A DNA stretch of 64,000 bases from Oscheius dolichura (taxonomy: Eukaryota; Nematoda; Chromadorea; Rhabditida; Rhabditidae): the NCBI GenBank assembly GCA_932521035.1, contig OW051494.1, positions 3,520,001-3,584,000 on the forward strand, read 5' to 3'. The position numbers and the translations under genes are program-made. Numbering within the stretch: position 1 is the first letter of the stretch; every line of letters begins with the position of its first letter. A model generated the notes under the pieces. That model was not told the DNA's origin and ran no database searches. It saw only the letters and a list, made by a program, of their open reading frames with translations. Shown here in pieces: positions 35,040 to 46,033 of this stretch.

Positions 35040-35600
35040 CCCTAGTAGAGACGAAGCTGCAAAAACTACACATTTTTACTTTTTTCTGTAAATTGCATAC
35101 GATCAGGCATGTTCCATAGACCATATAACAATTTTTCGGGTTCATACAAATGTATCGGTGCAAAGTGTACATTTTATGTGTATTTTCATTAACAAAACCT
35201 AAGCAAATTTGGGTGCCAAAATTGCTATAATATCGCCAGTTTTTCCTACATCGTTTAAGCCTAAGAACTGCAGAAATGAATATCTGGGTAAAGAGATTAA
35301 ATCTCTACAAAGTTGGATACCGTAATCCGCAATACAAAAAACGCTGTTTGTCCGCTGTTTACACTCGTTTTCATCCAACTTCGATTTTTTGAAATCGGTC
35401 AAAAATCTTTGAAAATTTCTTTCTCAAAACTGTGACATCCGATCTTTGTCATTTTTACTGCAATCAATTAGTTTCGTTATGGGAAGCAAATTAAGTTATC
35501 AACGGAAGAATTTCGTGGGAAAAGTTATTTTTGGGTATTTCGGAAGAAAATTCACTGATTTCATTACGCTTCAAATCTGACTTTACCAGTTGCGTGGTCA
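35040..35600 (-). repeat. Diverged repeat, copy B (inverted relative to 31290-31870)
   Basis: The reverse complement matches 31290-31870 in several blocks. It carries a CGCAATACAAAAAACGCTGT segment found inverted in copy A. Non-coding. Confidence 0.65.
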
Positions 35601-35890
35601 GCTCGCGAGCTGTAGAAGGCCTTCTAACAGTTGAATAATAATTATTACTTGTATCTATTTGTAATATTTGATAAGCTTCTGCTTCGTCAGTATCTGTAGA
35701 TTATTGTATAACTTTTAAATGGTAATACAGTTTAGGGCTAACGCTTCGAAAATCGGTGCAGGAAGGGCGGAGAGCCTGATCTCCTCTTGAGAGTGGGAAT
35801 TGTTTCCCATCTCCCCTCTTGCCATATTTGGTGAGAGGGCGCCCTTCCTGTAATTGCTGGATCAAGCTGAAGTGCTCTCTAAGAGGTTCA

Positions 35891-37157
35891 ATGTTTTTCT
35901 GTTCGTCCATACGCTCCTTCTCAAAATCGCTTCCACATTTTGAGCGATTTTCCAAAGAATCACTAAGAAATCGGGTATACAAACAGAATTGGAAAGACTT
36001 TGCCAAGCAGAATATTCAAAATCCAGGTGATTATTGCTTTTTTTTCAATTTTTATTCGATTATAGGGTCGTCAATATTACCACCTGTGATTGATAGCATT
36101 CCTGTCCGTCCTGCTAGAGATTTGTGGGAGGCTTTAGGTTTTACTTTGTTGGTGAGCTATTTCTCAGATCATTTTAAAAGAAACAATATTATTCAGGTCG
36201 GAGGAGGATCATTTGTTATCGCTATTATATCAGACAGTGAACGAGCCTTACATAAAGCAAGATCGTTTCAACAAATCGCTACCGACTACTTCAACACCAC
36301 TTTCCGGCCTGCTCAATCCGAAACGGATGTCGTGTGAGATAAATTGTCGTTAGGTGGAACATTGTTTGTATCTTGTAGGAGGTTCGTTCTCGAAAATAAT
36401 TTTCTCCAAAAACTAATTTTTCTTTCAGCCAATTTCTTAGATTTTTTGCTTATGGAGGCTGAATTTGCAGCCCTTAATGTGGCGATACTTCAGCAGCAGC
36501 TATGCATCTAGTAAGCCGTTTTCCATTTTAATTTTTAAATATATTCAGAAAGTTTGTGTTTGTCTATGTTGCTGAGTGCCTTTTCGCACTCGAATTTACT
36601 ACATTTCGGTTTAAACATGTATGTAGTATATTCATTTGCTAACCTGGCCATTGATAAGTTCCTCGAAGTAGATCAGGTTTGTTCAGTCTTAATTTTTATA
36701 ATTTTGTACTGCAGTTTTGGGCATTCTACTGTACAGCGGCTGTAGTATCTTCGCTAACTTTGCTAATGCATAAATCCGCCGTAAGATCATCAATTAGAGC
36801 TCTTGGTGCAGTAAGCTGGTCCGTTTTCAGTTAAATCATTTTTAGAGTGGAGCTATTTTGGCTTTACTAACGTACACATGTATGAAAATGACTGAAGCAC
36901 GTCTGAGGATACTGTTTGTCCCTTTCTTCGACTTCTCAGCCCAAGAAGCTGTTATTGGAATTATTCTCTTCGATCTTTGCGGACTCTTGTTTAGATTTAG
37001 ACTCTTTGACCATGCCGCTCATTTAGGAGGATCTCTATTTGGAATGTTAGTACTTTTGAAGAATTCATTGCATAAGTTTCGTTCAGATTTTATGCCTTAT
37101 TTGGCATCAGTATGGACGACTGCTACAAACGCATACGGAATAGGAAAAATGAATTAA
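35891..37157 (+). CDS. rom-5: PARL-type mitochondrial rhomboid protease
   Basis: Intramembrane serine protease of the inner mitochondrial membrane; PARL cleaves factors such as PINK1. The start MFFCSSIRSFSKSLPHF is Arg/Ser-rich like a targeting peptide. The PARL-specific segment RDLWEALGFTLL is next, followed by IFCLWRLNLQPLMWRYFSSS, SMLLSAFSHSNLLHFGLNMY (the conserved His-Asn region), the catalytic Ser motif GASGAILALLTY and the catalytic His in FDHAAHLGGSLFG. The end is TATNAYGIGKMN. About seven introns. The exon between TDVV (36336) and IFCLW (36439) is unclear, and this part of the loop may have an unseen splice. Its first exon recurs as a relic at 37.3 kb. Confidence 0.82.
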
Positions 37158-37159
37158 TT

Positions 37160-37480
37160 ATAACAGGTGATATGTGTGGGATAAGTTGTCGCTAGGTGAC
37201 AAGTAGAGTTTATATATTATAAGAGGTTCGTTTTAGAAAATTTTTTTTTCGAAAGTTAAATCTTCTTTCAGCAAACTCCTTTAATTCATCTATCAGCTAG
37301 CTTTCAGAAATGCTTTTCCCAAGAGGTTCAATGCTTTTCTGTTCGTCCATGCGCTCCTTCTGGAAATCGGTTCCACATTTTGAGCGCTTTCCAAAGAATC
37401 ACTAAGAGATCAGGTATACAAACAGAATTGGAAAGATTTTGCCAAGCAAAACATTCAAAATCCAGGTGATCTTTGCGTTT
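37160..37480 (+). pseudogene. Relic duplicate of PARL exon 1 and intron pieces
   Basis: 37331-37477 resembles PARL exon 1 (35891-36026): MLFCSSMRSFWKSVPHFERF with a one-base deletion that brings a stop soon after. Just before it, 37165-37240 resembles 36335-36410 (GATAAGTTGTCGCTAGGTG). The order is scrambled relative to the gene, so this is a decayed partial duplication. Confidence 0.75.
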
Positions 37481-37766
37481 TTTTCAATTTTTAGTTTTCG
37501 AAATTTTTTTTATTATTTTTGATCGCGTTGTCGCTGTGACACTAGTACCTTCATGAACATCTCTAACTCGTGAAAGATCGCCATCTCTTGAAATGTTTTT
37601 TGATAACGGGGCGTGGTTATTCTTAGTGTGAAAAGTAGAGGACCTTTGGGAAACCTAAAAACGGCACTGTTCAGCCCCGCTCTCGTTTGATAATGTCAAT
37701 ATATTTTTAGTAAGCAGCATAGTAATAGAAAACAGATTTTTAGCTATTACTGAAAGATTACTTTTT

Positions 37767-37960
37767 TTGACAGTATGGTGTATAACCGTATTATACGTTG
37801 TCCCCCGTATGTTTCTGGCATGGAAAACACGCAGAATATCTCACTTATATGGAAATGATCCAATAATATCAAGATTTGTTACTCAAAAGTTTTTCGGGGA
37901 TTTAGTCGTGACGAAAAGAATAGCAAGCATTGCTGAAAAATTTGGTACAACCCCTTAACA
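37767..37960 (+). CDS. Possible exon of a small membrane protein
   Basis: Frame VWCITVLYVVPRMFLAWKTR onward has a membrane helix and a coding-like tail (FGDLVVTKRIASIAEKFGTT), ending TAA. GACAG precedes it as an acceptor. A candidate first exon MFFDNGAWLFLV lies at about 37591, but I cannot join it in phase. Unrecognised, low confidence. Confidence 0.3.
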
Positions 37961-38189
37961 GGCAAAATCTCACTTCCATTTCGTTGTAGCACTATTCCTT
38001 GCGTGGGCATTTTGATTTTGGTGCAAACTCTTACTGCCAGAACACCAGTGTATAAACTCTTAGGCCAAATACGGGTTTTTTCGATTAACGGGAGTCATGT
38101 TTCATTTGCGCGCGCAAAAAGTTTTGGCGCGCAAAAATGCGTGGCAGGACCATGAAGAGTACAGGAAAATGATGGCGAAGATGGCCTAG

Positions 38190-38612
38190 TTTGGTACTAT
38201 TGAACTTGAGGTGCCCCACTTTTTTGTCATTTCTGGGGTATTCAACCCCGCTGATCACGATGGCGGCATTTATTTTTTTGTGTAGAGACAGTTTTACTCG
38301 TTTTTAGTTCATAACTATATTTATACTCAAATTATTTGTTTGAATTTTTGAGAATTTCTTCTTTGCAGCCATTTTCAGCTTCTGCCAATGCGATTCAATT
38401 GTCTGCGTATGCGCACCGGATTGAGGACATACAAAGTTACGCGAATGGCTAACTACCATGTGACGATAACCGCGACCTAATCTAGGGATTTTTCTATACG
38501 CGCTAAATAGGTCTCTACATGAAAAATAAATGCCGCCATTGTGATCAGCGGGGTTGAATACCCCAGAAAAGACAAAAAAAAGTGGGGCACCTCAAGTTCA
38601 ATAGTACTCCTA
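38190..38612. mobile_element. MITE-like element, inverted arms about 100 bp
   Basis: The left arm 38190-38290 (ACTATTGAACTTGAGGTGCC and GGGTATTCAACCCCGCTGAT) and the right arm 38510-38612 are reverse complements with a few mismatches. The interior is about 220 nt and non-coding. Confidence 0.7.
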
Positions 38613-38684
38613 CTTTTCATTTTCTTCCTAGCGGTTCTATGTTTTTCAATGCTTTTGTCTCAGTTACTAAAACAATTACAGAAA

Positions 38685-39510
38685 AATGAGTGTTTCTAAT
38701 GGGAATAGCCGATCTACAGAGGAAGTCACTGATGATATCCAACATAGTCGGACCCAAATTTGGGACTCTTTTGTAAGTATAGTCTGTCAAGAAAAAAGAC
38801 GACTTTCAAAGGTCTAGCGGACGCTCGTGGTGGGAGCCTCTGGCGTGCAAATTGCCGTAATTCCCCGTAGCGTCGTTGGTGGAAAATAATTCTGATTTTA
38901 TTTATATCTCGTTTTTAATATGAAATGTTGTGTTTTTTTTTCTTCTAAATACTAGCAGGAATATGTAAAGCAAAAAAAAAAAAACACAAAATTTCATATC
39001 AAAAACGAGAAAACGTAAAATCGTACTTTATTTTCCTCCAGCAACGCTACGGAGAATTACGGCAATTTGCACGTCAGAGGCTCCCACCACGAGCGTCCGT
39101 TAGACCTTTGAATGTCGTCTTTTTTCTTGACAGACTAATTTGTCAGATCAACTTTTATTTTTAGAGCACTTATATAGGCGATGTATCAACGCTTACTAGT
39201 CAAGAAAAAGAATCGTTGACCGTTTTAGGTATCATCAGAACGTATGTTTAGAATAGTATTATAAAATGTTCTACTTTAGATTCCGTACGGTCGCCGGTTT
39301 GGATCTTCGAGAGAGCGACGCTCCCAATCTTCTTCTCGCAATTAAACAAACTAATCAAGCAGTACTTGATGAAATTCTTGACCTTCTTACACCTGAAGAA
39401 GAGCGACGCGAAGATGCTGTTCGCAAACTGGAACAGATCGTAAGTGGTAGCTAGTTTGGATAGTTAGTAAATTGGTTTCAGTGTAACGCTTGGATCCGTA
39501 GTCAGCCTTA
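38685..39510 (+). CDS. Short gene whose end resembles the N-terminal start of poly(A) polymerase
   Basis: MSVSNGNSRSTEEVTDDIQH... WDSF, an intron at about 38774-39162, STYIGDVSTLTSQEKESLTV, then FRTVAGLDLRESDAPNLLLA and EEERREDAVRKLEQICNAWI, ending RSQP before TAG. The pattern EEE-x-RR/RE...L-x-x-WIR recalls the helix preceding the catalytic domain in canonical poly(A) polymerases, but the nucleotidyltransferase domain does not follow. The gene stops about 100 nt before the duplication junction and an AATAAA follows at about 39556, so it may be a truncated gene or an independent small one. A fold-back element occupies the first intron. Confidence 0.4.
38780..39137. mobile_element. MITE-like element inside an intron, arms about 165 bp
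   Basis: Starts TAGTCTGTCAAG and ends CTTGACAGACTA. The arms run through CGCTCGTGGTGGGAGCCTCT and its reverse complement. It lies 6 nt inside the GTAAGT donor of the gene starting at 38685 and nearly fills that intron. No clear target-site duplication is visible. Confidence 0.75.
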
Positions 39511-39613
39511 GTTCTCCACCATCGATTTGTTGATCGATTCGTTACAAGTATTTTGAATAAATAGTTGTACCGATAATAATCTCGTCGGATTATACACTGC
39601 GTAACAAAACAAA

Positions 39614-39714
39614 CGTCTGATGTGGTGCTAGCGAGACAATCTTTTACGGCTTTCTTCTTCTTTTCATCGTCATCCTGAGTCGGATTAAGCTTCAGCGAAG
39701 GTTCTTTCTTTATA
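39614..39714. repeat. 101-bp extra copy of duplication interior at the junction
   Basis: Matches 25715-25815 (and 40125-40225) from GTCTGATGTGGTGCTAGCGA to TTCTTTCTTTATAG. It is placed directly before the left end of copy 2, out of order, which shows that the junction was formed by a compound event. Confidence 0.85.
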
Positions 39715-40607
39715 GCCCCTGTCCGACTTGCCCTTCTTGTCCGACTTGCCCTTCTTGTCCGACTTGCCCTTCTTGTCGGATTTTCCCTTCTTATCGGATT
39801 TTCCCTTTTTGTCGGATTTGTTCTTTTTCTCAGATTTGCCTTTCTTTCCTGGGGTTTCGGCCTTCTCTTCTTCCTTTTTGCCTTCGTCTTTTTTCTGTTC
39901 TTCTTTTTTCTCTTCCTTCTTTTCTTCTTCCTTTTTCTCTTCCACCTTCTTTTCTTCCTCCTTCTCTTCTTTCTTTTTGTCTTCCTTCTTTTTGTCTTCC
40001 TTATTTTTGTCATCTTTATTTTTGTCATCAGGAGATCCCTTTTTACCACCTTTGGGAGATTTACCAGCGGGAGATTTAGCACCTTTTTTGTTCTCTTCGG
40101 CCTTCTTTTCGCGCGACCTTTTTTCGTCTGATGTGGTGCTAGCGAGACAATCTTTTACGGCTTTCTTCTTCTTTTCATCGTCATCCTGAGTCGGATTAAG
40201 CTTCAGCGAAGGTTCTTTCTTTATAGCGCCTGTCTTTGTAGTCCCGGTCTGAGTAACGGATTTCTTCTGACTTTCTAGCTGAAAAATATCTTGTTAACGT
40301 GCATCTCTTCCGCGCTTACGTTCTCATAAGGTCGTTCCTTGCCATCTCCGGTCTCAGTGGGCGGTGCAGCAGGCTTGGGGGGAAGAGAACGAGAAGGCTC
40401 CTTCTTTTTGCTTTTACCACATAACAGAAGGATGGGCCCCAAAACGCCCAGTTGAAAGACGACAACCAGTAGAACGTACATTCTAACAGTTGTAATGGCG
40501 TTAGATTGATGGAAATTAACCGTTTTAATGATCTGATTTGACCAGTATAAACCAAAAGCTTGATTATAGAGGACCGTTTGCCGTTGTAATAGGAGCAGCA
40601 AGTGCAT
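39687..40607 (-). pseudogene. MSP fusion gene copy 2, MSP domain lost
   Basis: Retains both membrane helices and the Lys/Glu linker with GKSDKK repeats, but the MSP exon is missing. After GKSDRG the frame enters the 101-bp junction fragment and stops at YKERTFAEA. If expressed it would be a membrane protein with a basic tail and no MSP domain; more likely it is a by-product of the duplication. Confidence 0.75.
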
Positions 40608-40841
40608 ACAGTCTACGGCTACGAGTATTACGATGCCAAGAAGTAGAAGTGCAGGATCCTTGGCTGTTAATCCCACAGGTTAGTATACAATTTTACCTAT
40701 TGCACATTTATTTGTATAATGATGTTTCTTTGTTTCAGGAACACCTTGCGAGGAAATCGACGCTTTCACTATTGAAGTCTCCCAAAGATCTCATTATTTA
40801 TATATTAAAGACATGCCGTAAACTTATTAGGTACATTTCTC

Positions 40842-42677
40842 ATGATATCAAATTTAATACCTGTTTCTAGATGTATATCATTATTTTTTCGATTTTTCCC
40901 TTTGGTTATAACCTATCCATTTGCGATACGTGGTTCAACGCTCGAAAGGCTTTGGTGGAGATGGTTACTCTTTATGATTAGAGTAAGTTCCCTTTTTATA
41001 ATCAGAAGAATAATGTTTAGGGTAGTGGCCCGACTTTTCTTAAACTAGGGCAATGGAGTAGTACAAGAAGGGATATTTTCAGTAAAGAATTCTGTGATAA
41101 GGTGAGTTATCTACATAACGTTTACACCTTTTAAGCTGTCTATTCTACATACCAAAACGAAGAAACATAGACTTTTCCGAGAGAAAGCAGCTATAATTGA
41201 TGAGCTTTTTGGGAAAGGATTTTATAAAAAGCATGCTAAAAATGTTTTTCTCCATTTTGAGCCATATTCAATTGGATCAGGTTGCATTGCACAAGTCTGT
41301 CCATTTTTTGACTTTATTTTGTAAGTTGTTCAGGTGTATAAAACAACTGTAAATGTGCCAGAGTTGGAGAAAGCTACCGGCACTAACTATCCTCTATTAG
41401 CTAACCGAAATACTGTAGATATCGCGATCAAAGTTGCTGAAAAGCATGTAGAGAAACAAATTGAACTAGACCTTTCTATTATCCGTTCTGCCGCTTACAC
41501 TCTGACAAAGGTGAGATACTCTATTTACAATTTCAAACGCAACTTAGCTAATGCCTACATTATGTTATGTTGATCCCATGGGAGCTTTAGAACAATTCGA
41601 AATGGTACTAAGAAGACAAGTCGATCTCCGGAATGAAGCGAGAGCTTTAGTGGTATGTGTTTTTTTGTAATTGAGCTTTTCTTTGCAGAAGTTTGCTGAT
41701 AATTTTGATCCAGCAAAATCTGGTATTCGTTTTCCCGTAGTTCTTCGATATACCAAAAATATTCTCGCGGAAACGTTTGAAGAGGGAACGTACATCAATC
41801 GGCTAGTAGCAGAAGAAGATAATCCTGAGGTTGAATCTTTTTTGTTGTGTATAATTTTTGCTTCAGCTAAAAACGCGACAATCACCATATGTCAGAAGAA
41901 GAATAGCCCTTTTAGGTGCTCGAGCATTACTGAAAATGATTTTCGTCGATAATTTTGTGCATGGTGATCTTCATCCAGGAAATATTTTAGTCAGGTAGAA
42001 TTATATTAATTTGATGATCATTATTTCTATTAGATTTAATGATAATGTTGGCACTTTGCCGGGTGTTCATTTAGCACCTTCTCCTGACAGTTATGCACGG
42101 CAAGCGTGGGACTGGATGAAAAGCACCATACGATGGCGATCGGCGCCGAAAATACGTTTCACAGATTCGCCTTTTATCCAAGATGAACCCACATTAGTTC
42201 TTCTTGATACTGGGATCGCTGTCTCAGAAACACCCGAAAAACTTACTAATTTGAAGACATTATTTAGATGCATCGTCGAAAGAAAGGTTTGTGTCTCTTT
42301 ATACAAGTAATTTTTTAAATTTAGGGCTATGAAGCCGGAAAAATGCTATTGACTCACTCGCCCAAACAAAATTGCCGAGATCCTGATAGATTTTGTAAGC
42401 AAGTGCAAGTATTAGTAGATAAAGCAATGTCTGAAAAATCCCTTCGAAAGGTAAACTGATTGTATTTGTTTTGGTTATATTTATTTCTTAGCTCAATATC
42501 TCCGGACTTCTTTCCGAAATGTTTTCTATAGTTGCTGAACATCAAGTGTCCTTAGATTCCTCTTTTACTACAGTCATTCTCTCTGTCATGGTTCTTGAGG
42601 GATTTGGCCGTTCTCTTGATCCTGATCTTGATCTCTTTCAGTGTGCTCGACCCTACCTTTTAAATGTCATGTTCTAG
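40842..42677 (+). CDS. adck2: ADCK2-like atypical kinase, copy 2
   Basis: Same gene as at 26432-28267, shifted by 14410. I see no differences in the exons, introns or splice sites I compared, so both copies appear intact: GPTFLKLGQW, VDNFVHGDLHPGN and LVLLDTGIAVSE are all present. Two identical copies imply a very recent duplication or an assembly artefact. The gene is otherwise expected as single copy. Confidence 0.8.
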
Positions 42678-42921
42678 GGTTTTGTAAATACGAGTAGTCA
42701 AAGAGTTTAGTGATAAAACGGGATTCCCGTGCCTTAAAATTTATTTGATTCTATAAGGTGGTTTTTTACATCCACAGTTATACCACATATGTGCATGATA
42801 GATTTAATGTGATCGGCTGTTTTTGTGCTTATAGTGTGGTGATTTAATAAATTTATGTAGTGATGTGGTGTGTTTGCATGGGTGTTGATTGTTTATCTTT
42901 GGACTGAGCGGGTTCCAGGTG

Positions 42922-43867
42922 ATGAGTTCTTTCCATCCTCCACTCAGGCCTGAGCCAAAGACTCAAGAACCGAAAGAATGGTACGAAGAGTTGTTAGAGA
43001 AGGATGAACTGCTTCTCTACCTGACGGCTGCCTTGGGGGTGATTCTTCCCGGTCTTGTCTACCTCATCTACCAACGAGTTCACATCGTCTATACGCAATA
43101 TGCAGCTGTGAGTCGACCTTGTGAAAAATAGGAAAAAAATATTACAGAAGAAGGAAGCTGAGAAAATGGCAGAAGAAGCAGCAAAATGTGAGATGGTACT
43201 GATACGGCTGGGATCGGAAGAAGGACCGGCCAAGGAATTCTCGAAGCAGGTGTCTTCCCTCATCCAAAAGGAGACGACCGTTGCTCCGAAAGAGTGGAGC
43301 TCGTCTAATATGAAGACCAGCCAGTTATTGTCATTCCAAGTGGGTTTCCCTCTGATATGAATGAGCACGGGACCTCTCAGGGAGTGGTGGCATTTATAGC
43401 CGACCCCAATAGCGATGATGACTCCGCCTGGCTGTTGGATTGGATGGAGGAGATCGCGGCCGACCCGAAGGCCAAGAAAAAGGCCAAATTCGATGATATC
43501 CGCTTCGCCGTGGTTGGATTCACGGAGAGAAAAGAAAACGAGGAGAAGGATTCCAAAGTAGGGGGAGGATAGAGGGAACTAGGGGGAGATTCAGGTGGTG
43601 AAGACGCTCTCCCGGAGGATGAAGATCCTCGGCTCGAAGCAGCTCCTCCCGGTGGCTTTATTCAACGGTTAGACGGATGCCGCTTTTTATTCTATTGAGG
43701 AGGATTCAGATCCCGTGACGGAGCAGATCCTGTCCCAGTGGTGCGACATGTTCCTGGACGAGGTGGAGAAGAGCCTGGTCCAGGAGGAGTCGGTCGAGGA
43801 GGCGACCTCGGAGAGTGAACTGGACGACGACGACGATGACCCGAGGGAGACGAAGAAGCACATCTAG
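42922..43867 (+). CDS. Flavodoxin-like membrane protein resembling TYW1 N-terminus, copy 2
   Basis: Identical repeat of the gene at 28512-29457, complete with start, membrane helix, degenerate flavodoxin loop and acidic tail, stop at 43865-43867. AATAAA at 44057-44062. Its 3' end converges with the SVOP stop at 44136, so here it keeps what is probably its ancestral neighbour. Confidence 0.6.
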
Positions 43868-44135
43868 AGAGAATCGGGGAGGACAGGAACTCCGTGTCAT
43901 AACCACTAGTCTCCTTGTACAAAATGCTTTACTTCCAGTGCATTCCTCACTATTCCTCCTTATTTTATAATTGTATATTTTACTCCCTTACTTTGTTTCT
44001 ATTCTGCCATACTTCCCCCAATAATACATAAACTCATTGCTCTGTTCATTGTGTACAATAAATACTTTTTTGATATTCGGAGATCTGTTTCTTCTGGCAA
44101 GCTCTGAGTTACACCGTATCCTAAAACCACATCTC

Positions 44136-46033
44136 TTATCTCCAAAAACAAAAACAAACCGTCATTTTCCGTCCCTTCGTTTCGATGGGAAGGGAGATCG
44201 AAGCTATCGCTCCCAGGAGGGCGGCCGTCCCATAGACACCGATCGGCAGGGAGAGGGACTCGCCCGACAACACCTGGGCGACGAACGGGGTTACGATCGC
44301 CCCCAGACGGGCCATGGCCGAGGCTGCCCCCAATCCCGCGGCTCGAAGGGTGGTCGGGTAGACTTCTGGGGTATAAACATAGGCACATTGGAAGGCCCCG
44401 GAGATGAAGGCTCGCGAGAGGAAGATCAGCGAGGTCACGGCCGTTCTGAAGACGGGGGATTGGAAGAGAGGAGACGGGGGAAGAGGGACCTGTTCAGACA
44501 GAAGAACAAGAGATACGTGCTGACAGCAAAGATGCCAAACTCCAAACACATGGTCTTCTTCCTCCCAAGCCATTCGATTATAAACACTGTGACGATCAGT
44601 CCTAGAGGGGATGAATTGGGGTGATAAGGGGAGATACCGGGGAATTCGGCCATGGTAGCCGAGAGAAGATGAAAGTAGTCGTCTCTTGTGAGTGGCTGAC
44701 AGCCGGTGGCCATGGTCGCGTTGGAGGAGAAGCCGCCGTGGCACTCGTCGTGGGACTGGAAGAGCACCGTGGTGAACAGGACTGATCCGTAGTACGAGAA
44801 GGCGTTAGCTGCCCTACAATTGTTTCTTTTTAAAGAGCCGGGGGGTTCCTACCAGATGAACCAGAGGAGGAGCGTCGTCCTCCTGTATTCCGTGCTCATA
44901 AGGGACGAGGAGGAGAGCGCCTCCCCTGGCTGGATGTTCCTCACCCCGACGAGGGTGCCCTTCGGCAGCTGGACTCTGTTCTCCCGGGCGGCTCGCTGCA
45001 GGGTCGCCATGGCCTTGTCCACCTGCCCGGTGGCCACGTGGAATCTGGCCGACTCCGGCAGCCACTGAAAACATGACGTCAAGAAGAATTGAAACTATTC
45101 ATACCAGAGCAAAGAGCGAGAAGATGCCGAGAGGACAGGCGGAGAGGAGGACGAGGACTCGCCAGCCGTAGGGAGCTACAAAGTAGGCCAAGAGAGCCTC
45201 GAAGGCGGCTCCGACTGCCCAGAAGGCTTCTATCATGACGACACACTTGGCTCGGGAGGTGACTGGCAGGAACTCGGCATATAATGTGACCCTGACGTGG
45301 ATGAAATATTAGGAAAGGGAAGGGGCTCACGATTGAGGCACACCACCGATTCCGAATCCCGTGAGGCCACGAAAGAAGAGGAGGAAGTAGAAGGTGGGCG
45401 AGAAGGCACTCAAGATGCCCACAGCGAAAGCCATCGCCGCGCAGGATCTCAGCCCGACGGTCCTCCCAAATCGGTCACACAGTTTGCCCCAAAACGTGGA
45501 GGACAACATCTGAAGAAGAAAAATATTAGGAAAATAGGGAGAACTACTCACCATGCCGGAGAAGACACAGGTGGTCACTAGGGCCTGCTCGACGGGGGAG
45601 ATGCCCCACTCGCAGACGAGGGACGGCGACAGCAGCGAGAGCAACATCAGCTCCATCGCGTCCGCACAATAAAAAATACAGTTTTACAAGATTCCAAGAC
45701 AGCTTACCCAAGCCAGCCCGGTCAGGATACTCAGCTTCACCTGGAACCGGCCGAAACCCAGGGCTTCGACGGCCTCGTCCACCGTGAACGTGACCAGCGA
45801 CTCGGAATCCCTCCGCTCGTCTGCCGAGTTGCCCAGCGTCGTCCGGTCATCTATCGACGAATACTGTACCGCCAGGTCTTGGCCAACATGTCGAAGTCTG
45901 AAACATCTCCGCTCTAGTCTGAAATATCCGGAGGGACCCACTCGTTAATGAGGGTGTGGGGCGTAAGGTCGGCGTAGGCCTCGGTGAGGTCGGCCGCCTG
46001 AAGTACCTCGACGAGGATGGCCTTGTCTCCCAT
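44136..46033 (-). CDS. svop: SVOP-like synaptic vesicle MFS transporter
   Basis: Major facilitator family, SV2/SVOP branch, a 12-helix protein of synaptic vesicles with unknown substrate. The start [20 protein letters not shown] leads to [20 protein letters not shown] and SILTGLAW (helix 1), [35 protein letters not shown] (family loop motif), [40 protein letters not shown]...[28 protein letters not shown] and LPIETKGR. All follow SVOP in order. The intron after helix 1 has donor GTAAGC but no AG acceptor before ADAMEL (see findings). The right duplication breakpoint falls in the intron near 44467-44508. Confidence 0.85.

Larger units (their letters stand above)
33367..35890. other. Repeat-rich AT block, no convincing gene
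   Basis: Holds short CGGATAACGGATAAT-type repeats (33477-33545), a segment like 31146-31330 in the same orientation (from about 33549, AGCTCGCCG...CGGCGCCTCAAAGGTCT), a fold-back element (33956-34272) and the inverted repeat copy at 35040-35600. ORFs are short and AT-driven. Confidence 0.6.
39715..44487. repeat. 4.8-kb segmental duplication, copy 2
   Basis: Direct copy of 25305-30080. It is preceded by the 101-bp out-of-order fragment and continues without interruption into the complete SVOP gene on the right, so the SVOP side of this copy is the ancestral arrangement, while the MSP side is ancestral in copy 1. Confidence 0.92.
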
